Below are positions 49,201 through 62,100 of a stretch of DNA of 64,000 bases, piece after piece (the first letter of the stretch is position 1; each line of letters begins with the position of its first letter). The stretch comes from Neodontobutis hainanensis. Its lineage: Eukaryota; Chordata; Actinopteri; Gobiiformes; Odontobutidae. The notes beneath the pieces were generated by a model that worked only from the letters and a program-made list of their open reading frames with translations, made no database searches and had not been told where the DNA came from. A program made the position numbers and the translations under genes. The stretch is taken from assembly GCA_024349245.1 (NCBI GenBank), contig JALDNG010000015.1:15810001-15874000 (forward strand). The letters are read 5' to 3'.

Positions 49201-52200
49201 TTCACTCCACTTCTTCCCATTGCGTGCTTTGTTTGACTGGCCTCTGTGTAACTTGGAAACCTTGGAGAACGCTTGGATTTCTTTGCTGCATTCAAGGTCT
49301 TTTTGTCCTTTCTTCATTCAAGATTCCTGTATGGTATTTCCGAGAGGGAATAGCTCCACCAATTACCATGTGAACGCCACCTCTCCTGTCATTGAGTTCT
49401 GGGAGTAAGTGTGTTTTTGTCCCACTACGTCCTCAGATAACCTCATTTTGTAGTAATTAGAAATTATTATTGAAGTTACATACTGGTGTCTTTGCTTGTT
49501 GTTTAGTTCTGCTGTTGTCTGTTTATGATGCAGGCGAAGGGTGCTAAGACTTTCCTCGGGCATTGACCACATTGGGTCCTTAAACTGGGACTTGGTGATT
49601 TGTTTGTTTGTGGCTTGGGTCATCTGCTACTTCTGCATCTGGAAAGGGGTCAAGTCCACTGGCAAGGTGAGGTCTTATCAGGGGGTCACTGTGATTGTAG
49701 TTAAACATTCACTGTTGTAAACTGTAAATGAGGAATGAGGTACTGTTTTTCTGTAGGTGGTGTACTTCACAGCCACCTTTCCTTACATCATGCTGGTGGT
49801 CTTGCTGATCAGAGGGGTCACCCTGCCCGGGGCCTTAGAGGGAATCAAATTTTACCTCTATCCTGACCTTGGAAGGCTGTCCGATCCACAGGTACAAAGG
49901 AAACAGTATATTTGTGTAGTAGTTTTGTCATTTAAGACGTGCAAAAATTGACAACTTAACTCAATAAATAATATTTTGGTTGCTATAGACCCTTTTGCTT
50001 TTGTGCATTTTAGAAGTTAAACAACCATTAGCAGCATTAAATGATCAATGGATAAAAAGGCGTTCAGACCAGATAATTTTGGCAAATGGCAGCCGACTGA
50101 ATGTGTGCTGTCAGTTAGTGGCTAGAGGACATTATTGAGTGGCTCTATATTCAGGATCCACAGTTTTACACGGATTGTCTTAGGACCTGTGCTTCCTCAT
50201 TAAAACTGCATGCTAAATGAACTTGAGCATTGCTAAAGTAGCTAAATCTATTTTAATGTTAAGTGTACACCCTTGTAGGCATTATACAAAAATATATTAG
50301 TTTAGGTAGCACACGTACATCAGGTTATCATTTATACAAAACATGAATTACAACTTAAGTGTAATAATTAATGTTGGAGTAATGCTTTGAAAATCATAAA
50401 TTAAGTGGTTAGTCTGCTTAACTTATAGTGTGTAGTTATTATACAGTGTTTCCAAAACTTATGTCAGTTGCTGTAACCTACAGTAAGTTAATGTTTTGAT
50501 CATGTGATGCCTATGTAAGGAATGAATGGGAAGCTTAGGAAGGTTCCCCCTCTTGGAAGGTTTTTAAAGCAAGTGTTAGTGTGGTTACGTAACAAACACA
50601 TCCTTCTTTGTGTGTGAATGAAAAAACAACAAAATATTAAATGTCAGTTATTTTACTGCTATGAGTGTGAGCAAGCATGAATATTACAAAGTGGGATCCC
50701 CCTGTTACTAAGACAAAAGCAGGCCAATCTTAAACTGGTGCATTGTGAATACATCAGGTTTTGTCTAAATGTCAAGTTGTTGTGCAAATTGTCAGATTCT
50801 CAGCCTTGGCCGTCAGCTGTTTAGAGTAGGAAACACTTTAGCAAAATAACACAAAACAGAAGTGCGTGTAGATTTTCAGAGTAATGGAGAAAAGGGGCTG
50901 TACTTCTTGTGATTGTTTTTGCAGTGGCCCATGTCCAGTTTGTGAAGGGTTAGAAGAAGGATTATAATTGATTCAAACTTTTAAGTACACATATCAAAAG
51001 GGTGTCTAAAGGTATTTTTTTTATTTTTATAGGCATTTCCACTTTTCAAAGAGATGTAAAGTCTTGTAAATAAGTGTTGTGCACCGTACAGTTCTACATT
51101 GGTAATATTTTGGCTGTGGTTCTAACAATGTGGCACAGTTACATAAAAGTGGAGCTAAACACAGCAGTCTGTTAGATATTCCCCACTAAGGCAAGACCAT
51201 AAACTCTCTTTCTCTTATTCTTGAGATAAACCAGGAATAAAAAGGGCATAACATGAGGAAGCCATAAATTATTAAAAACTGGTGAAACTATTAAAATTTT
51301 GGAAAGCTGGGAAGAAAGTGTAGTATCTTGTATGTCTATTGTTCCAATCTTTTTTAAGCAGCTGTCCCACAACCCATAATGAATTATCAACTGAATATTT
51401 GGTTAAAAAGACACTTTTACTTTTGGTTTGTCTCTAAAGGTATGGATGGATGCTGGAACCCAGATTTTCTTCTCCTATGCCATCTGCCTGGGCTGTCTCA
51501 CTGCACTTGGGAGCTACAACAAATACAACAATAATTGCTACAGGTAATAAAACTCACCTATGTGCATTTCATAATAATGGGTAATGCTTGAGTTGTGTTA
51601 TTGATCTTCCTTCTCGTGTTGTCTTCTAGGGATTGTCTGTGCCTGTGTTTCCTAAACAGTGGCACCAGTTTTGTTGCAGGCTTTGCTATTTTCTCAATCC
51701 TGGGTTTTATGTCATATGAGCAGAATCTTCCCATCTCAGAAGTGGCTGAATCTGGTTTGTACCCTACTTTACTGTAGCAAGAAGTGATTATTCCTTTATT
51801 CGGATAGATTTGGGATGTCACTATGTATAACCTTATTACATAGGGTTGTGCAATTGCTATCAAAGTATCTTGTTTTGAGTTTCTGTGTCCCTTGTCTTTA
51901 CAAAGCAGTGAATTATTTCACTGCAAATAAAAATAAATAAAAGAGGACACAAACTTGATTAAAACTCAAATTAATGCTGTTATGGTTCAAGAGGCTTAAA
52001 ACCTTGCTCCTTCAAATCTACTATCTGAAAAAACCCTGGAGGGTTAAGTACATAAGTACATTAAAAAAGTGGTGACTTTAAAAAAAATTAATATATGAAC
52101 GTACATATATTTTAATTTGTTGAACATTTTGGAGTTTAATATTATTATGCAATTATATTTTACTGATTAATGTAACAGTGACACTGAAAGTTACCGTACA

Positions 52201-54419
52201 GAAAAAAACGTTGTCTCTTTGGCCTCTGTGTGACCCAGGTCCAGGTTTGGCCTTCATTGCGTATCCCCGCGCTGTGTCCATGATGCCCTTCTCTCCGCTA
52301 TGGGCCTGCTGTTTCTTTGTCATGATTGTCTTTCTTGGCCTGGACAGTCAGGTGAGACTAAACATTTATTTACACAAAGACATTATTGTCCTGAAGTAGT
52401 ATAACTGTTGTTTTCTTCTCCTGATTAGTTTGTGTGTGTAGAAAGCCTGGTGACGGCCATGGTGGACATGTACCCGTCCATCTTCCGACGTAAAAACCGC
52501 AGAGAGCTCTTCATTCTGGCAGTGTCTGTTGTATCTTTCCTCGTAGGCCTCATCATGTTGACTGAGGTTAGTTAAACAGTTATTTCTAAGAATGATTACA
52601 TAATGTGTTAGGTATTTTAGGACATCAGCCATGTCAATATTGTATTGATATTGATCCGTCTAAAGTTCAAAATTGACCAATGTCTATTTTCATCTGTTTA
52701 TGGTAGTTCTTAAGCAATGTCCTCTGTTCTAGGGTGGCATGTATATCTTCCAGCTTTTCGACTATTACGCAGCCAGTGGGATGTGTCTTCTGTTCGTCTC
52801 TATCTTTGAAACTGTTTGCATTGCTTGGATTTATGGTGAGTGTATCAGTTAAACTTGCCTGCACTGTATTATGGATAGTGCAATGGCATACCATACAAAA
52901 AGATAAGCCACTACCTCAGAGTCTGTTACAACACACGTTTATGTGACGAGAGAGATGCTTAAGCCATCACACCACAAGCTCACTGCATTGTCACTCATAA
53001 AGGTTTTCTCAGAAATCATGTGTTTTTTGTTTTTTTTATTTTGCAATGAATGTTAGACAGAGTAACTGAAATGAGACAATTAGAAAAGCTTGTAGATTTT
53101 TTAAACAATTTAACAAAGCTAAGTTAATTTTCAACTAAGGCTGGGAGAGAGTGTAGCGTCTACCGAGCAAAGCTTAAACCTATGAGGTTATTCTTCGAAA
53201 TTACTTTTATGCAGCTTAACTTTGCAATTTTGTTTTATAATATAATTAGAAAGACTTGCATAATAGTAAGTAACGGTTAGATTAGGCTAAATGTTTCCAT
53301 TTCCTTCTAAAGTCTAATATCTTTCTTGAATACAGTATTTTGTGGTCCTAAACAGAAGAAATGTGAAATTTGTTTGTATGAAAATAATGTCAGCATATCA
53401 GATTTTAACATACTGCTTTCCATCACTTACTAATTACAGGTGCTGACCGTTTCTATGACAACATAGAGGACATGATTGGTTATCGCCCCGGCCCTTTCAT
53501 CAAATACTGTTGGCTTTTTTTCACCCCAGCAACATGCTTTGTAGGTTACATACATTTACTCCATTAAAATCATTTATTTTAGTTCAAAACATTAATGATT
53601 ACATTTAGTCCTGTTTAGTCCTAATTTGAAGTCACAGTTAATGTATTAGGCAATCTACTGTCAGGAATTAAAATTGACCTTTGCTTTGTTGTCAGGGGAC
53701 CTTTGCCTTCTCTTTGATCAAATACAAGCCTCTGAAGTACAATGGTGAATATGAATATCCGTGGTGGGGCCATGGCATTGGTTGGATCTTAGCCTTGTCC
53801 TCAATGCTGTGTATTCCTCTTTGGATAGCTGTAAAAATGTGCAGCACCCCCGGGACGCTGAAAGAGGTAAGTATTGCTCAACACTGATTTTAGGTTTTAA
53901 TGAGTTGAAGACATTATCTATTTTAATTTATTTTCTACAAAACAAATTATGTAGCAACAACTGTGCCATTGCCATGTAGTTCTAGGTAACAGGCTTGTAT
54001 GCGGGGGTATAATGGGTCCAATAACCAGAACAGTTTTACGTAACTTTTAAAAACTAATAATTTAGATAAGAGAGCTTCTTGAAAGCTTACACATACAGGA
54101 ACCACTGTGAAAAGCAGAAGTCAGTGTTGCACTGCCCCCTAGTGTTAAGAGGACCTCAGCCAACTCAAACACCTTTTACATTTGCAGCTATATTAAAAAC
54201 ACTTTAAAAATACTTCTCGTTTGAAATAACTGACTTGTTTTTATCTTATTTCAGCGTTTTAGGCTCCTGACTACACCATCCAATGAGTTACCAAAGACAA
54301 AGCAAGAGCAGGAGAAGCTGCTGGCTGTCTTTGGCATTGAAGGTGACAGCCTAAAACAGAGCACATTTCAGAATAAGGATGGTTACTTACCTGTTGATGA
54401 GAAGGAGTCTCATTGCTAG
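46205..54419 (+). CDS. SLC6A13-like (GAT2) sodium/chloride-dependent GABA transporter
   Basis: Fifteen coding exons: 46,205-46,211; 47,483-47,671; 48,145-48,279; 48,577-48,717; 49,323-49,404; 49,534-49,666; 49,757-49,891; 51,440-51,543; 51,630-51,754; 52,239-52,351; 52,429-52,566; 52,733-52,835; 53,440-53,540; 53,696-53,866; 54,255-54,419. Total 613 aa (human GAT2: 602). TM1 carries the substrate/sodium motif [20 protein letters not shown]. Extracellular loop 2 has two Cys and sequons NNT, NSS and NAT. Also seen are FLETSLGQYTSEGG, VVYFTATFPY, CLTALGSYNKYNNNCYRD, SGTSFVAGFAIFSILGF and EDMIGYRP, typical of the GAT2/GAT3/BGT1/TauT branch. The C-terminus is ESHC, as in GAT2. It should import GABA, taurine and beta-alanine across the plasma membrane, coupled to sodium and chloride. 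BGT1 or a fish paralogue cannot be fully excluded. The first coding exon holds only seven bases. The 1.5-kb intron 7 shows nothing else. Confidence 0.93.
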
Positions 54420-55343
54420 AAAAAGGGAATCCAGAACCTCAAAGGAGTTAAATTGCTTGACAGCCAGTGAAAGTCTGTCAAAATAAGAATACCTCACTGG
54501 ACAGGTAGATAAAAGGGCACAGAGCAGACTCACCTGCAGCTGGTGCTTTGTACAGGGCCTTTAAAATGAGCATTCTTACATAAACATCAGTCTTGGTTAC
54601 TAGGTGTATTTGCAGCAATGTCATAATTGTAGCCATTGTTTTACACAGTGGTTAAGAATATCTTTGAACATGTCTGCTTTCTAAGGAAGCTTTTTCTGTT
54701 ATGGACATTTTCAATGTTCAGTCAGTCTCATATACACTATTTCAGTATCAGTACATGTCAGTGTACTTTAGTGCTGTATTGTAAAGTCATATTCTCAGAA
54801 TGAGACTTTTAATGAAAAGTGATTCTAGGACAAAGTGTTATTTACATAGATTTATGATGAACTAAACACATTTCACAATAGTGTTTTTTATATAATTAGT
54901 GTTAATTGATTCAGCTTGTCTATTTTTTCCAGCCTTAGTGCCATTTGTAAACTTTCATAAAGTTGTCATAAATGATGTTAAAATAACTGTAATCTAGCAT
55001 CTTTTTTTAATTTGAATGTTTTTTTGTATAAATATTTGAATATAGTGTTTAAGAATTATGCTGCTTATGAAAAATGCTGCTTCCCAACAAGAAAATCTAT
55101 TTTGTTGAAATTACGTTGTGAGCCTTTGTTAGAATGAATGATAATTGATCTTGGATATAGGATTTTTATATATAACTGTTTTTACAATGGAATGAAATAC
55201 ATTTAAGACATTTTGTAGTGTAGTGTCTGTTTTTTTATTTTTGAGTCTTATTAGTCCTAAACAACAGGCAGGTTTTAGACATATACTATGTATATATTAC
55301 AGAGTTTAATATAATATTTCGAGTAAAATAAAAATGAATATGA
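54420..55343 (+). other. slc6a13 3'UTR
   Basis: AT-rich sequence directly after the stop with no other gene. It probably represents the 3' untranslated region up to the AATAAA near 55,344. Confidence 0.5.
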
Positions 55344-55349
55344 AATAAA
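55344..55349 (+). terminator. slc6a13 candidate poly(A) signal
   Basis: AATAAA, with further AATAAA-like words just upstream (about 55,327). It would give a 3'UTR of about 0.9 kb. Confidence 0.5.
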
Positions 55350-55779
55350 TCCATTCCTCACACAATAGTTGTTCCTTTTACCTATGTCCTAACAATGTGG
55401 AGGTGAACGTACTGTAAACTTCTCTCTGCCTGTATTTTGTTATTTTTCCCTTTGTTAACATGAGAGGTAGGCTACATTTTTCAGTGTGTTGCTCACAGCT
55501 CACAGGAAAAAAAAGATACAGGGAAACTTTATGACAGATAAATAGAGTTTATTAAAAGCAGAGTAAGCTTTAACTCACAGTTAAAGGTGAGAATGGTAGT
55601 AACATACAACTAACCATGAGATTTATGTTAACCTTGAAATCTTTGTCATTATAGCAACAGTCAAATAATTTGAAATGGTATGTAATACTTTTCATAACTG
55701 GTCAGGAGTGCCTTTTTTAGAATTATGGGTGTCCAGCAGATGTCGCTGTAGTATTTTGTCTCTATTGGTCTCTGTTTAC

Positions 55780-56171
55780 GGAAGTCCGAATGACGTGTCA
55801 CTGTCCACTGAAGCATTGTGGGAAGGAAAGAGGAGCTGACGGCCGCTGATGGTACACTGCTCAATTTGGCAAATATCGACAGCGAGCACTTACTTTAATG
55901 ATTTTATAAGAAGGATGCCGCTTAACGCCGCCGCTGTGAAGGTTCTTTGAAGGGGAACATATGACGGTGTCACCGCGGCTCTCCAGCGCACAGGCGCCCG
56001 ACGCACAGACGTGGGATACTGTGTCAATGGACCGCGGCGTTTACATTTTCTTAAAGGGAGGCGAATAAGCGTCGATTTACGTGCCCGCTGTGGATGGGCG
56101 GGGGGCGACTTCTAAGCTGCATTCCTTAACATTTGAAGTTTCTAGAGAAATCTGTCGAAGTGGCCGTGAAA
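55780..56171 (+). promoter_or_regulatory. mon2 promoter/5'UTR, GC-rich
   Basis: The sequence changes from AT-rich to GC-rich with many CpGs (for example GGCGCCCGACGCACAGACG) just before the mon2 start. No TATA box is seen. This is the usual CpG-type promoter of a housekeeping trafficking gene. Confidence 0.55.
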
Positions 56172-59100
56172 ATGTCGACCAGCAGTCCCGAAGCCGTGAA
56201 GAAATTGCTGGAGAACATGCAGACGGACTTGCGGTCTCTCTCCATGGAGTGCAAGAAGAAATTCCCTCCAGTCAAAGAGGTTAGCACGCTAGTTAGCTTC
56301 TCTGTGCAGCTGTCTTTGCGCCCAACAGCTGATCCTGTTTGCAATTTGATTGTGTTTTCATAATAAAACGATGTCAGTCTGTCGGCAGCGTTTCTTTAAA
56401 AACACGGGCCTCTCTGTTTGTTGGCTGTGGACTACGTCAACGACTTGTCCTTATTAAAAGTTGTATTATTGCTTAGCAGGTGATCATAATCATAACTGCA
56501 GCTATATGTTGTGTGGCCGAGAGGCGTTATGGCTATGGAAAGAAACGCTAATGTAGGTTGGTTCAACAGAGCATTTTTTGGTAGAAACAATGTAAGAATA
56601 ATAACCCACCTAATGCTGTTTCTATTTCTTACCAAGAGTTTTTATAAAGCTACATATTGCATCATTTGTGGTGGACACACAAAACCGGTTTGTCCCATTA
56701 TGATTCTATTATAAGCATACTTTCAAGATTGTTTGTCGATGCACTGCAGTTTTACGGACGAATTCTTTTGACGTTTCTTTACCCCTCTTCTTAAGTTATT
56801 TGTTCAGCATCTTAAAACACATTTCCATTCAGCCCTGTTGTATAAAAGTATACTTTACCACTATGACCCAAATAAGTAGATACTACCTTAAGTGGGGAAT
56901 CCTTTATGGTCCATTTCAGTTTATAGGGCAGAAGTGTATTGCATGAGCAGAGAGCAATAAGACGCCTGAGCTTGTGTTTTTAATTTATCATGACTTACTA
57001 CAGTCTCTCTAGGATCCCCCTTCACCACTTTGCTCCACAGTAAGCTTTACCATAAGGTTGTTGGTATATATTTGTATTGTGTAGCTGTGTCTGCAATTAT
57101 CTCATATTGTGGACTCAGAATAGAATTGAAGAGTAGGTGTAATGTCACAGCCTTTGCGCTATGGGTATTATTTGACACACACATTTTGGAAAACAGGCTT
57201 TATTACTACACTGTGCTCCAAAGTTACTTGATTACATGCCCTGTAGCAGCCAATTAATGCTTTAGAGTTCACTCAGTCCATAGGAAATCAAGATTGTGTG
57301 GATAGTCAAAAAAATGATTACGTCTGTCCCATGACAATTTTGTCAGTTAATTTGTTTTATATGCATGTGCTTTCTCATGAGTTTTCTTAAATCATTAGAA
57401 AATCATAAAGTTGGCTTCTTGTAGGACTGACTAATTTACCACAAATGTATCATTATCACAATATCATCAATCTCAATAGCCACATGCAATAATCATTGCC
57501 CAATCAGAGCCTGAAATCAAATTGTGACGCAACAAAATTTAAAAGGTACTCCAAAATTTTTATTTTTATTATTTATTGAACCTTACTTTTACTGACAAAT
57601 AGTCTTTCAATAATATAGCCATAACAATATTCACAATGCATAGTTGTCATATATGACATGTTTCCCTAATTGTGCATCCCTAACGTTTCATCCGAAAGGT
57701 TTCACAGCTGTAACAGTAACCCTTATTTAGTCAAAAAAAACCTGAATGAATAAAGATAACAAAACAATTGCTCCTATTCTGAACTAAAGTAAAATAATAC
57801 ATTAAATATTTGTTTAATATTTCTCAATCCACTATAAAATTGTCATATTAATCTGAATTTTCTAAGATTAAACATCTTTAGAGCAGTGTAACTTTTAGCT
57901 TTATGGTCCTGAATTTCTATTACCAAAGTCTTTAGGAATGTCTACCTTTTAAATTTCTATTGCAGTTACATTTTTAGTGTTTGTCACTAGAGTTATGCCA
58001 TTCAACAGACACATCTACATCAGAGCCTTTTTACTTTAATAAACTCCTGGGTGTAAAGGGCTCACTCCTCACTCCAGTTACAGTGTGCGCTTTTTAATGA
58101 ATTGCGCCACTGCATGAGTGGCTTTTGTGGCTTTGGAAAAATTTGCCAGCTCACGCAACAAGAAAAGACACATCAGGCTAAACCCGCACATAATCCACAT
58201 ATCCACAATTTTAAATGTCACATTTTATAAAATTCATTGCTCTTACAATCTTTAACAGATGGTATTGTATGTTCTGCAGCCATTTCTGTTCTTGACTTGA
58301 TGCAGTGAAATGAGATTGTGACAGTCCAACTCGGTCGTAAAAAGCACACAGCTGATGTTTACAGACGCTCAATGGGTGCTTGAGGTCGGATGAGGCTTCT
58401 CCTTCAGATATTGATTACTCATCAGCTGTGTCTTTTCAGTTAAGCATTGTCCCTCAGGATTAACAACAACACAGTGTTGATGTTAACATGTTGCTCGCCA
58501 TCATGGTGTTAATTGCAATAACCTTTTGTTTGATGCTTTTGGGAAAGCTGTCGTCATGTCCGTTTTATTTAGCACACCTTACATTATAGGTCGGTAAAAC
58601 AGAGTGGTTTTAATTTAGTGCACTGTTTTAGAATTGTAATTAAGTCAGACATACTTTCAGCCCCTCCACTATTTCCCAATCCTCTTCCTTGTGTGATTTT
58701 CGCAACAGGGGCTTCTGTGGGTTAAGAGACCATAGATTCTTTTAAAACTTCCTCTCTTTATATACAGAACCTTTTTCCTAAGTAGTAGGGAGTAAAACCT
58801 TTGTGATCTAGCATACTATTTGTTGTGCTCTGATTGCGTTTGCCTGGATGAACAAAGCCAGTGCTGTTTCTCTTGATGAGTCAGGGGTTGTCAGCTGTAC
58901 AAGCATAAGAGTGGCTGCTTGTCTGGAGAAAACCAGCACAAATAATGAAAGCTTTAAGCCCAGTGACTGCCAGCTCACGTAGCACAACTCATTCAGACCA
59001 ACCAAAAACTGAGTATAATGATAAAATCTCCAGTTACATTATGATGAATTTGTAAAGTACCACTATAGTAGTTGCTGATTCAGAGCCATAAAACTGCTGA

Positions 59101-62100
59101 GTTGATGAACTCATTGTGTGCATGTTTTTTAGGGAAGCTTTCTGTGGTCATCTGTGGCTTTTAAAAGAAATGACGTTTAAAGTTCTGCTTTTAGGATCCC
59201 CCCACACAAAGGCTTTGATTAAAAAGAAAAGTTACTAACTTTTTCTTTATAAAGCTTTGTCCTTGTTATATTTGAAGAAGCTTAAATGTGATGTGGCCAC
59301 ATTTTCCAACACCAAAGCATGCAGTAGTTAATTTATTTTCATTATTTTTTCTACAAAAATGTGCTTTCCAAGAACTGATATTTGATGACACATTTACACT
59401 TTTGTGCTACATGTACAACATCAATTAGTTAATCCAATCACATACCCATTATATAAAAAATATGAGCAATATGGGTCTAGCAACCATCTCTAAAACCAAG
59501 CACTATACACTCTGGTTAAGCCACTCTGGTTTATACAGCATTCTGAGTCTAACAATAGATTAATACATGCATGTATGATTGTATTTCCCCCATACTATAT
59601 AATAAAGCTGCAGCTACTCTATAGGAAGTAAATTACAAAAAAATGCAAAATTAATTTTTGTTGGCATCATAAGACTACATTTTGTCTTCTGTATCCAGCC
59701 AATTACAGTAAAATACATAGTACCATATATGAATTAATAATGAAAAGATTCCTAATGTATCAATCTTTTGGAGCAATTGGACAAATACTCTCACGCAGGC
59801 ACTAAAAGAAACACTGATCAGGAAAGTGAGTTCACACAATACATTTAATGCAAAGCCATTTTGTTGGGATAGTGAAGTGGACTCTCCTGGACGGACAGAC
59901 AGTTTGGAAAGGACGGAAACCATTTGAAAAATACCAGCTGCTGAAATGTTGCTTCAAGGCTGGAAATATAATTTACTTCAAAAAGTCTGAATAAAGGTTT
60001 CAGCTGAGGTTGATATAAATAGTGGCTTGTACAGTTAACCTTGAATGTAATGTTTTCTTTACAAATCCAGCCTCTATCTCTATCTCTCTTGACGTTCTGG
60101 CTCACTCTGACCACAGGATATAACTGTAGAGAATATAAAAGTAGCCACAGTTGGGTTGTTATTAAAAAATGGAAAGCTCTGTTGTGTTTTCCATTGCCTT
60201 GTAAAGGTCCGTGGGGCTGTTATTGAAACAAAGACAGAGGCTAAAATTTCTGAAGATTAACTTTGCTCTGTGGCACATTACTTAGTTGCCCAACCCACCC
60301 ACCAACAGCTGCTTAGTAACCAGTGTTTGAGGAAGCTTATGAAGAGTTGACGTTAACAGGGGCTGACCTTAAGGCTGTTTAAATTACTTGTTAAAGAACT
60401 TTACCTTGTGATTGAATACTGTTTATGTCATTCACAAGTGCAGCCTGTGTCACTGAAATAAAAGAGTCGAGAAAGTAGTCTTTGGACCTTGTGCGGTATC
60501 TTCCAAATTGTAATCTCAATGATTATTTTAGCAATTGACTAATCTGATGAGCATTGCATTTTTTACATGCCTCAAAAGTAACTAGCAAAACTAACATGTA
60601 CAAAAAGTTATTGGTATTGTTTGCAAAGACCAGTGTTATTAACCACTATTCTTTCTATAGAAGTTATTCATACATTATTTTAATTGATAATATTGATATA
60701 CTCCTTTATTCTTTCAACACTTGTATAATAACCTAAACATATACTTTATCATAGACAGTGATGCCTGGAAAGCAGAAAGATGAAGTATTAAACACCATAG
60801 ACTATTTCCATGATTAAAGTGTGTTAGTTTAAAGAAGTGACACAGCACTCACTTAGCTATTTTCATTAAGCATATATCTGTATCACAACATTTACACTCT
60901 TCATGTCAAAATATTTGATCAGTCAGTGCCTACCTCAGGAGGTTGCGCAGGTTGTCCAATAACCGGAGGGTTGGCGTTTTAAACCCTGCTACCCCCAGTT
61001 CATACTGTTGTTGTGTCCTTGGTATGGTCGTCGGAGATGCTGTTGGCGTGATATGTCTGCCACATTTCCATTAGTCTGTCCCATAATTATTATTATTATT
61101 TAAATTAAAATGATCTATTCAATATAATAATATAATAGGTTTTCCTAATATCGTGCAGTCCTATTTGGAACATACAGTGCTTCAGTGTCAACCACATGGA
61201 AAATATATAATTGAGTTTCTCTCAAGAACTCAAACTTGTTTTTGATAAAATTGTGTCTGCCTCATCCCTTGTTTGTGCTGATAATTAGATAAATCAGTGT
61301 CATTCAAACTTAAGCCTTGAACATCTACACTTCATTTGATTACAACATCTATTGCATCAAATATTGTTGCCACTTGTCTGGCACAGTGTCTTATTTTTAT
61401 CACTGGTGATTATAGATGTTGTAGATAAAGCCACAGGGTTGACTGGCAGCGTCTCTGTTTCACAAACACAAACTGCTGCATATTTATCCTGACTCCGTGT
61501 CACAGCCTCCCGCTGCTCCCCTCTTGACATTCCGCCTTCCCCCATTTCCATTTTCTAACAGCTCTCTTTCTCGAGACACGTCACTGGGGAAATTACACAC
61601 AACTATCACATACTTCTCAAGCTGAACCTGTTTTTATCAGCTTTCTCTGTCAACCTAAGCTTTTCAGTTACTCCCTTGTGGCCATTATTACAAGAAGTTG
61701 TCAAGCACAAATCGCACAATCGGAGCACACCATGATTGCCTTTTGTTACATGTTACACTGAATGTTTTCTAAATGTTTTTCTCTTTTATTTTTTTCCTCA
61801 GGCTGCAGAGTCTGGGATTGTGAAGATTAAGACCATTGCAGCCAGGAATACGGAAATACTGGCAGGTGAGTGACAGTGAGAAAAATGCTGGTTAACCATT
61901 AGTGGATGCTGTTTTGCTCGGGGAGCTTTAACTCTGTGTGAAATAGATTTGAAAAAGAGCTAATTCTAAATTACGTACATGGATGTAATTACATATTTTG
62001 ACATTCTAAATGATTTGGGTAATTGTATCATTGTGAACAGATTTTAGCGTTTTCTTGCTACATCTGCAGCAATGACAGACAGCTGACATTTTCCAAGTGT

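Noticed and set aside
56133..56171. In-frame upstream ATG extending mon2 by 13 residues
   Set aside because: MON2 proteins begin at the MSxTSSPEAV Met, and the extension has no family support. It cannot be excluded by sequence alone.
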